From the NCBI GenBank assembly GCA_001799285.1, contig MGTD01000021.1, forward strand, positions 1-48,041: a stretch of 48,041 nucleotides of DNA, given 5' to 3'. The notes under the pieces were generated by a model. It did not search any database and was not told where the DNA came from. It saw nothing but the letters and a program-made list of their open reading frames with translations. Both the position numbers and the translations under genes were made by a program. This stretch comes from Deltaproteobacteria bacterium RIFOXYD12_FULL_56_24 (GTDB lineage Bacteria; Desulfobacterota; Desulfobulbia; Desulfobulbales; Desulfurivibrionaceae). Position 1 is the stretch's first letter. Each line of letters starts with the position of its first letter. Of the stretch, positions 42,434 through 48,041 are shown piece after piece.

Positions 42434-42536
42434 AGCGGTCACAGGGTGGTGCAGGTTGCGGCAAGCGGGACGGCGATGCGTACTTTTGTACGTGAGCCGG
42501 ACCGATCGCCGCAAGATGTGGTGCCCTGTGATCGCT
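42434..42536 (-). repeat. Structured repeat, copy D (downstream of the BON gene)
   Basis: The outer arms AGCGGTCACAGGG and CCCTGTGATCGCT pair over 13 bp with one G.T wobble. Read on minus the centre is CGGC-TCA-CGTAC-(AAAA)-GTACG-CATC-GCCG with the helix TTGCGGCGA/TTGCCGCAA below it. The core is shared almost base for base with copy C (28-nt and 21-nt identical blocks), while the apical loop and outer arms differ. Confidence 0.88.
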
Positions 42537-42574
42537 TACAATTAAGCAGCTGCCCGGGCGAGAGGGAGTAGTCG

Positions 42575-43327
42575 CTACTCGATAACCATCCGGTTCTTTA
42601 CCGAACTCACCCCGTTGACATCATTGGCGAGTTTTGTGGCCAGATTCATTTCGGCAGCGTTGCGAGCCTTGCCATACAAGCTGACCACGCCACGCTTTGT
42701 CTCAACCTTGGTATTGAGCGCACTGGTCGAGCGATGAGACAGCAGGGTCATTTTGACCTGAGCGGTAATCGAGGCATCATCGATCTTCTCACCTACCGTT
42801 TGTTTCTTCGTTGAAGCCTTGGCTACAATCATCTCATTGTTGACCGATTTGACTCCCTCAACATCCTTGGCGTATTCGGCAGTCAATTCTTTCTGGGCCA
42901 TACTGCCTGCTTCACCTCGCAGGGTCACAATGCCGTCTTTGACGCCAACTTCGGTTCTGCTGGCGCTGACGCTCCGACGGAAGAGAAGCGCCACTCTTAC
43001 CTTTTCGCGGAGCCATGCATCCGAGTTTGCGGTGGGCTCTGCATCTTTGATTGCCAGTCGGTTATCGACGCTCTTAACCCCGGGCAGGCCGGCCACGGTC
43101 TCTTGAGCCAAAGATTTGTGGTAGCTTTCAGCGACGATCCCGGTCAAGGTAACCGCCCCGTCCTTGGAGGCGACGTTGATATCATCCCCCTGAAGGTAGG
43201 TCTTAAATACATACGACTGCTTGGCGGATGCTTCGATTCGGCTATCCGTATTTTCAGCCTGCGCAGGCGTGTTGAGTAACAACAACGCCACCGCTGCCAC
43301 GAGTACCACGAAAGAATTTATTGCTTT
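42575..43327 (-). CDS. Periplasmic triple-BON-domain protein (OsmY-like)
   Basis: 250 residues from MKAINSFVVLVAAV; AAGGAA lies 7 nt upstream and the start gives a clean signal peptide ending TPAQA (about 25). Three BON domains follow, at about 28-95, 105-170 and 185-250. Each ends in the V-x-S-V-x-N-x-(L/M) pattern (VKSVDNRLAI, VKSVNNEMIV, VSSVKNRMVI). BON domains bind phospholipid membranes, and OsmY is periplasmic and stress-induced. It lies 38 nt downstream of the csbD-like gene and is probably cotranscribed from the inferred sigma-54 promoter at 43640-43655. Confidence 0.92.
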   Translation of the reverse strand, partial: KAINSFVVLVAAVALLLLNTPAQAENTDSRIEASAKQSYVFKTYLQGDDINVASKDGAVTLTGIVAESYHKSLAQETVAGLPGVKSVDNRLAIKDAEPTANSDAWLREKVRVALLFRRSVSASRTEVGVKDGIVTLRGEAGSMAQKELTAEYAKDVEGVKSVNNEMIVAKASTKKQTVGEKIDDASITAQVKMTLLSHRSTSALNTKVETKRGVVSLYGKARNAAEMNLATKLANDVNGVSSVKNRMVIE

Positions 43328-43365
43328 CATAAAAATGTTCCTTTGGTTTGGGTTGGTGAGCAATT

Positions 43366-43548
43366 TCACTCTTTTTCGAAAAGATTCTTGATCTGGCCGA
43401 CTTTGTTTTGGACTTTCCCGGCGATCTTTTCATCAAGACCTTCAGCTTCCATCTTTGGATTATCACTGATTTGCCCGACCATTTCCTTCGCCTTCCCCTT
43501 CATCTGATGAAATTTGCCTTCTGCCTGTTCCTGCGTGCCTGATTTCAT
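43366..43548 (-). CDS. CsbD-family stress protein
   Basis: 60 residues (SGTQEQAEGKFHQMKGKAKE, then KIAGKVQNKVGQIKNLFEKE), very rich in Lys, Glu and Gln, as in CsbD/YjbJ proteins. SD GGAG lies 7 nt before the ATG. CsbD members are abundant under general or envelope stress, but their molecular role is unknown. It is the first gene of the minus-strand pair with BON. Confidence 0.92.
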   Translation of the reverse strand: MKSGTQEQAEGKFHQMKGKAKEMVGQISDNPKMEAEGLDEKIAGKVQNKVGQIKNLFEKE

Positions 43549-43639
43549 AAAATTACTCCTTTGAAATTATGATTAATGACGGCTCCTTGCCCGATGATCG
43601 GACACTAAGAGTTTGGGCCTTTACTGTTGATCTGATTAG

Positions 43640-43655
43640 TGCAGAATGCATGCCA
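43640..43655 (-). promoter_or_regulatory. Sigma-54-type promoter for csbD-like/BON genes
   Basis: The minus strand reads TGGCATGCATTCTGCA, against the consensus TGGCACRNNNNTTGCW: GG-N10-GC spacing is exact and two of the specified bases differ. The start would fall near 43629, about 80 nt before the csbD-like ATG. Confidence 0.6.
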
Positions 43656-43760
43656 TGGCGGTGGTTGCCAGGCTTCGTCCTTCATTGTCCTGGAATTATG
43701 TGCGATTTCGCGATTGCTGCAAGAAAGACAAAGAGCATCAGGGGAGGGCTGACAACTTGC

Positions 43761-43781
43761 ATGTCAGGAGTATCCTGACAT
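43761..43781. promoter_or_regulatory. Dyad operator / enhancer site shared by two divergent promoters
   Basis: ATGTCAGGA-GTA-TCCTGACAT is a perfect 9-bp inverted repeat with a 3-bp spacer. It lies about 105 bp upstream of both divergent sigma-54-type promoters, the usual range for NtrC-family activators. The same core recurs at 45782-45812. The cognate activator was not found in the window. Confidence 0.7.
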
Positions 43782-43886
43782 ATCAGAAAACGACCGCTTT
43801 CCAGGCAATCTTGCCGCAAGATAATCATCACACACAATCCAATCTTTCCAGCAATATAGGACGTATTATCCCGCCATCATCAATCC

Positions 43887-43902
43887 TGGCACATATTCTG
43901 CT
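43887..43902 (+). promoter_or_regulatory. Sigma-54-type promoter for lipoprotein/OmpA genes
   Basis: TGGCACATATTCTGCT matches TGGCACRNNNNTTGCW at all specified bases but one, with GG-N10-GC spacing. Its -12 element is about 75 nt before the lipoprotein ATG. Confidence 0.68.
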
Positions 43903-43974
43903 CAGTCAGCAGTGCAAGCAAAGCAAAAAGAAGGCAATGATCCAAAACAGACCCACAAACAAAAGGAGGAGTCA

Positions 43975-44343
43975 ATGAGACCGGGATTAAAGATCGGCAA
44001 CATGATGCTTGCCGTAGCCCTTGTGACCACAACATTCGCCTCGGGATGCGCCAAGAACGTTCCACTGCGCACAGAAGCAACAACCTCGGGAATCCGGGCG
44101 GCCGAAGAGGCCGGGGCGACCAAAGTACCGCAAGCCTCGCTTCATCTGCAATTAGCCAAGGAGGAGTTGGAGCTTGCCAGGGGATTAGCCGCAAAAGGCA
44201 AAAAGAAAGAGGCAGCTTCTATGCTCCTACGGGCTCAATCAGACGGAGAACTTGCCTTAGCACTCTCCCATGAGGATACCCAAAAGGCGGAGGCCCAGGC
44301 AGCACTGGAGCGTGTCCGCCAACTCCGTAACGACAATCAATAA
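43975..44343 (+). CDS. DUF4398-like lipoprotein
   Basis: 122 residues from MRPGLKIGNMML; the SD AAAGGAGGA precedes this ATG and an upstream in-frame ATG would bury the signal peptide. Lipobox FASGC gives lipidation at Cys25. The rest is helical and Lys/Ala/Glu-rich (ASLHLQLAKEELELARGLAAKGKKKEAASMLLRAQSDGELAL), which matches the DUF4398 style. It is the first gene of a pair with the OmpA-family lipoprotein 17 nt downstream. Confidence 0.82.
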   Translation: MRPGLKIGNMMLAVALVTTTFASGCAKNVPLRTEATTSGIRAAEEAGATKVPQASLHLQLAKEELELARGLAAKGKKKEAASMLLRAQSDGELALALSHEDTQKAEAQAALERVRQLRNDNQ

Positions 44344-44360
44344 TCCACAAGGAAATTCTC

Positions 44361-45515
44361 ATGAAAAAAACATATTTATTGGCCCCATTTATCTGCGCCG
44401 CTCTAGTAGCCGGCTGCGCGACCGTACCACCAAATGAACTGGTCAACGCCCGTTTTGCCTATCAGCAAGCGAGTGAAGGGCAGGCAAAGCAACTCGCACC
44501 TGCGGAATTACACACGGCACAGGAAGCGCTAAATTTGGCAGAACAGTCTTTCAAAAAGGATTCGGACTCGCAAAAAACCAAGGATCTTGCTTACGTCGCT
44601 CAGCGCAAGGCTCAAAAAGCTGAAGCTCTCGGCGCGATAGCGGCCGACAAAGCCAGCAAAGAAAGGGCAGATGCCGATTTCCAGAAGAAACAGACGGCGA
44701 TCGTCAAGCAGGGAAAGCAGGACTTGAGTTACTCCGAGAGGCAGACGGCTGATGCCCGAGCCGAACTCGATAAACAGGCCGCGGTCCAGGCGAGCAAAGA
44801 CAAAGCGACTGCCGATTCCCAGAGACAGCAAGCCGAGATCGCTCAAGGGAGACAGGACTTACGAGACTCCGAAAGACGGGCCGCCGATGTCCGAACCGAA
44901 CTCGACAAACAAGCTGCGGTCCAGGCAGGAATAGACAAAGCGGATGCCGATAACCGGGCGGCCAATGCCCGAGCTGAAATCGACAAACAAGCCGCAATCC
45001 AGGCAGGCAAAGACAGAGCGGACGCCGATTTTCAAAGGCAACAAGCTGAAATCGCCAGGGTAAAGCAGGAACTGAACGAGTCCGAGATGCAAACAGCCGC
45101 CGCAAAAGCTGAACTTGCAGCGATTGCCGCAGTCAGGGAAGAGGAACGCGGCCTGGTCGTCACCCTCTCCGGTGGGGTCCTCTTCCGATCTGCCGAGGCA
45201 ACCTTGATGTCTTCCGCACTGCGCAAACTTGACCAAGTCGCCAATGCCCTGCTCTCGGTCAAAACCCGCAACCTTATTGTTGAAGGGCACACTGATTCCC
45301 AGGGTTCCAGGGAATACAACCAGGGCCTCTCTCAGCGCCGGGCCGATGCAGTCCGCGATTACCTGGTCCAGAAAGGCTACCCGGCTGATCGGATCCAGGC
45401 ACGCGGTCAGAGCGAAGATACGCCGATCGCCAATAACCGTTCACCCGAAGGTCGCGCCAATAACCGCCGGGTGGAAATCGTTATTGAACATGAATCGCGA
45501 GCATCCAACCGGTAG
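44361..45515 (+). CDS. OmpA-family lipoprotein with a coiled-coil repeat stalk
   Basis: 384 residues. Lipobox LVAGC (Cys19), a DUF4398-like helical region (20-98), then a stalk of tandem repeats, then a C-terminal OmpA peptidoglycan-binding domain (about 262-380) with LIVEGHTDSQGSREYNQGLSQRRADAVRDYL and NRRVEIVI. The stalk has repeats at 99-144, 145-189, 190-215 and 216-258, built on D(K/R)A-x-AD-x-Q--QAEIA--(R/K)QDL and ELDKQAAVQA. The third unit lacks about 19 residues of its middle. The protein would tether outer membrane to peptidoglycan, with stalk length set by repeat number. Confidence 0.93.
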   Translation: MKKTYLLAPFICAALVAGCATVPPNELVNARFAYQQASEGQAKQLAPAELHTAQEALNLAEQSFKKDSDSQKTKDLAYVAQRKAQKAEALGAIAADKASKERADADFQKKQTAIVKQGKQDLSYSERQTADARAELDKQAAVQASKDKATADSQRQQAEIAQGRQDLRDSERRAADVRTELDKQAAVQAGIDKADADNRAANARAEIDKQAAIQAGKDRADADFQRQQAEIARVKQELNESEMQTAAAKAELAAIAAVREEERGLVVTLSGGVLFRSAEATLMSSALRKLDQVANALLSVKTRNLIVEGHTDSQGSREYNQGLSQRRADAVRDYLVQKGYPADRIQARGQSEDTPIANNRSPEGRANNRRVEIVIEHESRASNR

Positions 45516-45557
45516 GCAAAGGGAATGTTCTTGGGCAGTCCCCCAAAAAAATTGTAC

Positions 45558-45598
45558 GCGGTCACAGGGAACTGCATCTTGCGGCACCATGTGACCGC
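45558..45598 (+). repeat. Structured repeat, collapsed copy E (downstream of OmpA gene)
   Basis: Arms GCGGTCACA and TGTGACCGC (9 bp, perfect) enclose GGGAACTGCATCTTGCGGCACCA, which retains the 5'-side CATCTTGCGGC word of copies C and D but has lost the central TCA/CRTC hairpin. It is in the same orientation relative to its upstream gene as copies A, C and D. Confidence 0.72.
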
Positions 45599-45630
45599 TT
45601 ATAGCTAAGCTTGGCAGCTTGTCTGCCTGG

Positions 45631-45645
45631 CGAAACTTATACCCG
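45631..45645. repeat. Right arm of an inverted repeat flanking the envelope cassette
   Basis: CGAAACTTATACCCG is the exact reverse complement of 42313-42327. Seen from the upstream gene (OmpA here, BON at the other end), both regions have the same order: structured repeat, then CAGCTTG-type words, then CGAAACTTATACCCG. Confidence 0.8.
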
Positions 45646-45706
45646 CGGGTGTATTTCATGGCTCTTTGACCTCCGGGGCCGGGGGCGTACCCAGTGATCA
45701 GTTACC

Positions 45707-45737
45707 CAAAACCCGCTTCGGCGGGTTTTTCTTTTTT
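45707..45737 (+). terminator. Intrinsic terminator after the OmpA-lipoprotein gene
   Basis: AAAACCCGC-TTCG-GCGGGTTTTT followed by CTTTTTT: an 8-9-bp stem with a stable TTCG tetraloop and a T-rich tail. It separates the lipoprotein/OmpA unit from tpsB. Confidence 0.92.
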
Positions 45738-45781
45738 CAAAAAACTCCAATTTCCTCCCGCTCCTCTCCACCCCACCAAAA

Positions 45782-45812
45782 CTCGTATATCAGGAAAATC
45801 CTGATATACGAG
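45782..45812. promoter_or_regulatory. Dyad operator / enhancer site upstream of tpsB
   Basis: CTCGTATATCAGGA-AAA-TCCTGATATACGAG is a perfect 14-bp inverted repeat with a 3-bp spacer. Its inner 21 bp share ATRTCAGGA-N3-TCCTGAYAT with the dyad at 43761-43781. It lies 101 bp upstream of a sigma-54-type promoter. Confidence 0.72.
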
Positions 45813-45913
45813 GAGACATCATCTTTTTAACTACCTTGTTCGGCACAGTTCCATACGATTGAATCTCTCTATTTTCAGCATGATAGATACTTACTGCGCA
45901 TCAAAAACAGCGC

Positions 45914-45929
45914 TGGCCCATAATTTGCC
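45914..45929 (+). promoter_or_regulatory. Sigma-54-type promoter for tpsBA
   Basis: TGGCCCATAATTTGCC has exact GG-N10-GC spacing and the full TTGC of the -12 element; two specified bases of the consensus differ. It would give a leader of about 185 nt ahead of the tpsB ATG. Confidence 0.6.
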
Positions 45930-45967
45930 CTATCAAGTCCCAGTAAACCATCACCCATGGCAACAAT

Positions 45968-46070
45968 GATGGTCTCGTGAAAAGGGAAAAAGGTCACAGG
46001 TCCACGACACAAAATCAAATAGTTACGTAGCGGCAACCGTTGTAATCGCGGTTTTTTGCGATTTCAACAA
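45968..46070 (+). repeat. Dispersed 104-bp repeat, copy 2 (tpsB leader)
   Basis: Matches the reverse complement of 10488-10591 with about a dozen differences (begins GATGGTCTCGTG, ends TTTCAACAA). It lies between the sigma-54-type promoter and the tpsB ATG, so it would be transcribed as part of the 5' leader. Confidence 0.88.
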
Positions 46071-46125
46071 CAATAGTTCAATGGCCCGATGGGGTCGATC
46101 ACATCACTCAAAGCGAGGACACCGT

Positions 46126-47799
46126 ATGTCGAAAATAAAGCTATTTACTGTTGCCCTGTTGGCCTTGAGTCAAAGCGCCTATGCCGCCAATCTGATCCTG
46201 CCGGGCGCAGGCGGCCAGATCCAACAGATCCCGCCCACCACCATCCCACAAAAAACAGCACCGGAAATCCAGGTCGAACAAGGCACCGCACCGGTCGCCC
46301 CAGCCGCCGATACGGCTACAATCATGGTTAAGTCGCTCCATCTGAGCGGCCAGACCCTCTATTCCGAAGCCGAACTGCTTGCGCTCACCGGCTTCACCCC
46401 AGACAGTGAACTCACCCTTTCCACCCTGCGGGGCATGGCCGTGAAGATTGCCGACCATTACCACAAAAATGGCTATTTTGTGGCCCAAGCCTACTTGCCG
46501 GCCCAGGATGTCAGGGATGGGGCGGTAACGATCAACGTCCTTGAGGGCCACTACGGCAAGGTCAGCCTGAATAACCAGAGCGGCCTGTCGGACGGGCTGG
46601 CAAACAGCATATTTGACGGGCCGAAAGCAGGCGACATAGTTGCCATCGGCCCGCTTGAGAGTCAGCTTTTACTGCTTTCCGACACTCCTGGAGTGAAAGT
46701 GAAATCAAACCTGACTCCAGGTGCGACGATCGGCACCTCCGATCTGCTTGTCGATTTGACTCCAGGGCCACGAGTGAGCGGCAACATCGAGGCTGACAAC
46801 GCCGGCAACTACTATACCGGCAGGTACCGACTGGGGGCGACGGTTCACCTCAATAATCCCCTTGGCCTAGGGGATGTTTTCAGCCTCCGCGGACTCACCG
46901 CCGGTTCCGGCATGAATTACGGCCGCGCTTCCTACCAGTTACAATTGGGCAGAGCGACGGCAGGGGTGGCCTATGCCGCGATGGAGTATGAACTGGGCGA
47001 AGAGTTTGAGTACTTGGATGCCCACGGCACAGCCCTGATCGCGAGCGTCTTCGGCAGATATCCACTGATCCGTTCGCGCAACACCAATCTTTACGCCCTG
47101 GCGGAATACAATCACAAAACCTTTCAGGACAAGGTAGACGCAACATCGACGGTCACCGACAGGAAGGTCCAGGTTGGGCAAGGTGGGCTGGCCGGCCACC
47201 ACCGTGATGGTTTCGGCGGTGGCGGAGTAAGCAGTTTTTCACTCGCGGTGACCGCCGGCGATGTCGACATCACCACCCCTGCCGCTCTTGCGGTGGATCA
47301 GGCGACAGCCCAAACCAACGGCAGCTTTCAGAAGCTCGGTTTTAATGCCGCGCGTCTCCAGAATATCACCCCAATGATCTCGCTTTACGGCGCAATCAAC
47401 GGCCAGTTCGCCTCCAAAAACCTCGACAGTTCAGAAAAACTTGCACTCGGCGGCCCCTACGCAGTGCGGGCTTATCCGGTGGGTGAGGGTTACTCTGATG
47501 AGGGTTATATCGCAACTTTGGAAGCAAGACTGCTACTGCCAAAATTTTCTGAGCGCCAGTTGGGGCAGATGCATTTGATTGGCTTTGGCGATATCGGCAG
47601 AGGCACCATCAATAAAGATCCATGGACGAATGATGACAACCACCGAACCCTGAGCGGCGCGGGGGTTGGTTTCAGCTGGGCTGACTACAACAATTTCATG
47701 GTGAATATGTCCTACGCGTTCAAGCTGGGCAATGAAGAGGCAACGGCAGCCCCGGACGCATCGGGACGCTTCTGGATCCAGCTCGTCAAATATTTTTGA
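46126..47799 (+). CDS. TpsB/FhaC/ShlB-family two-partner secretion transporter
   Basis: 557 residues from MSKIKLFTVALLALSQSAYAA; GAGGA lies 6 nt upstream and the start gives a good signal peptide. A POTRA_2-like region (about 65-150: LHLSGQTLYSEAELLALTGF, VTINVLEGHYGKV) precedes a ShlB-type beta-barrel with PGPRVSGNIEADNAGNYYTGRYRLGA, LALGGPYAVRAYPVGEGYSDEG and a terminal aromatic residue (VKYF). It is an outer-membrane translocator for the TpsA exoprotein encoded 67 nt downstream. The inferred dyad and sigma-54-type promoter upstream suggest co-control with the OmpA/BON module. Confidence 0.94.
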   Translation: MSKIKLFTVALLALSQSAYAANLILPGAGGQIQQIPPTTIPQKTAPEIQVEQGTAPVAPAADTATIMVKSLHLSGQTLYSEAELLALTGFTPDSELTLSTLRGMAVKIADHYHKNGYFVAQAYLPAQDVRDGAVTINVLEGHYGKVSLNNQSGLSDGLANSIFDGPKAGDIVAIGPLESQLLLLSDTPGVKVKSNLTPGATIGTSDLLVDLTPGPRVSGNIEADNAGNYYTGRYRLGATVHLNNPLGLGDVFSLRGLTAGSGMNYGRASYQLQLGRATAGVAYAAMEYELGEEFEYLDAHGTALIASVFGRYPLIRSRNTNLYALAEYNHKTFQDKVDATSTVTDRKVQVGQGGLAGHHRDGFGGGGVSSFSLAVTAGDVDITTPAALAVDQATAQTNGSFQKLGFNAARLQNITPMISLYGAINGQFASKNLDSSEKLALGGPYAVRAYPVGEGYSDEGYIATLEARLLLPKFSERQLGQMHLIGFGDIGRGTINKDPWTNDDNHRTLSGAGVGFSWADYNNFMVNMSYAFKLGNEEATAAPDASGRFWIQLVKYF

Positions 47800-47866
47800 T
47801 TATGCCGGGCTGGGTACAGACAAACAACGAACTCATAAGTCTTCTAAAGAATAAGAGGGTGAAACC

Positions 47867-48041
47867 ATGAACCGCATATACCGATTGATCTGGAGTGACA
47901 AGTCCGGCACTTTTGTCGCCGTTGCCGAAATAGTCAAAAGCGGCAAGAAATCGTCCGGCGGATCCGTAGTGGGTTCGGGCGGCTCGCGCTTTGCGCTGAA
48001 GGGGCTGGCTGTTTCTCTCATGCTGGCGTTTGCTTCAAATG
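47867..48041 (+). CDS. TpsA-type large exoprotein, N-terminal start only
   Basis: The first 58 residues are visible; the gene runs past the window end. It begins MNRIYRLIWSDKSGTFVAVAE, the extended signal peptide region (ESPR) typical of haemagglutinin/haemolysin-type TpsA and autotransporters, then a Gly/Ser-rich spacer and a hydrophobic core (LKGLAVSLMLAFAS). SD GAGGGTG is 7 nt upstream. Cargo type (adhesin, CDI toxin or haemolysin) cannot be told from this part. Confidence 0.88.
   Translation, partial: MNRIYRLIWSDKSGTFVAVAEIVKSGKKSSGGSVVGSGGSRFALKGLAVSLMLAFASN

Larger units (their letters stand above)
42071..42574. other. Gene-free stretch between the SAP protein and the BON gene
   Basis: 504 bp without a credible gene. 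It contains the bidirectional terminator (42105-42140), one end of a long-range inverted repeat (42313-42327), a 12-bp inverted repeat CCGGGCAGCTGC/GCAGCTGCCCGG (42364-42375 and 42546-42557) and, nested inside it, structured repeat copy D (42434-42536). All of this lies downstream of the BON gene stop in its direction of transcription. Confidence 0.65.
43549..43974. other. Divergent control region between csbD-like and lipoprotein genes
   Basis: 426 bp without a gene. The only recognised content is a central 21-bp dyad (43761-43781) and, at equal distances on either side, GG-N10-GC promoter candidates facing outwards (43640-43655 minus, 43887-43902 plus). The distance from the dyad centre at 43771 to each promoter edge is 116 nt. 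Confidence 0.65.
45516..46125. other. Gene-free stretch between OmpA-lipoprotein and tpsB
   Basis: 610 bp without a credible gene. In order it holds the collapsed structured repeat E (45558-45598), the right arm of the long-range inverted repeat (45631-45645), an intrinsic terminator (45707-45737), a 31-bp dyad (45782-45812), a sigma-54-type promoter (45914-45929) and a dispersed 104-bp repeat copy (45968-46070) that lies inside the presumed tpsB leader. Confidence 0.65.

Noticed and set aside
42364-42557. 12-bp inverted repeat around copy D as transposon ends
   Set aside because: No target duplication was found and the same repeat is absent around the other copies, so it is noted only as local structure.

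Overview
The window looks like a chromosomal segment of a Desulfobacterota (delta-proteobacterial) bacterium, possibly a Desulfobulbales relative. The evidence is the conserved thrS-infC-rpmI-rplT-pheS-pheT-ihfA-merR run, the ffs-dnaX-ybaB-recR run, sigma-54-type promoters, an EndoQ-UvrD fusion, and a Gram-negative outer membrane (OmpA, two-partner secretion). The lineage is inferred from gene content and protein style only.

Layout. 0-0.9 kb: the end of a probable IS21-like element and a decapitated sulfatase-family gene. 0.9-9.1 kb (minus strand): tRNA-Pro, then the translation operon thrS to merR, with an AUC-initiated infC. 9.0-13.0 kb (minus): tRNA-Val, recR, ybaB, dnaX, SRP RNA and tRNA-Ser(GGA). 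13.1-34.7 kb (minus): a surface-polysaccharide locus of about 20 genes headed by an RfaH paralogue and an ops-like element. It makes UDP-HexNAc uronic acid and UDP-xylose type precursors and encodes five GT4 glycosyltransferases, five class I methyltransferases, an aminotransferase, an AsnB-type amidotransferase, an acyltransferase, a Wzx-like flippase, a short initiating sugar-phosphate transferase and a WbpM-like dehydratase. No Wzy polymerase was recognised. 34.8-36.4 kb (minus): tRNA-Ser(CGA), tadA and a thioredoxin-reductase-like flavoprotein. 36.6-42.1 kb (plus): the EndoQ(PHP)-UvrD fusion, a thioredoxin-fold protein, a 40-residue membrane peptide, a thioesterase with an internal deletion, a conserved hypothetical, a universal stress protein and a small SAP/Cys protein. 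42.3-48.0 kb: an envelope module, with CsbD and BON on minus, and a DUF4398-like lipoprotein, an OmpA-family lipoprotein, TpsB and the start of TpsA on plus.

Three things stand out. First, the envelope module appears to be one sigma-54 regulon. A dyad ATRTCAGGA-N3-TCCTGAYAT lies exactly midway between two divergent GG-N10-GC promoters, and the same dyad with a third such promoter at nearly the same spacing precedes tpsBA. Second, four full copies and one collapsed copy of a structured repeat of about 105 nt share an internal loop (TCA opposite CRTC) while the flanking helices differ in sequence but stay paired. This covariation suggests a folded RNA or single-stranded DNA element. Third, the EndoQ-UvrD fusion carries a sliding-clamp-type pentapeptide at the end of each half (QISLF and QLQLF).

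The middle of the glycan locus (about 16-31 kb) may have been acquired horizontally: asnB carries in frame a palindromic repeat of a type common in other proteobacteria. All functions are read from sequence motifs and family knowledge; no database search was run.
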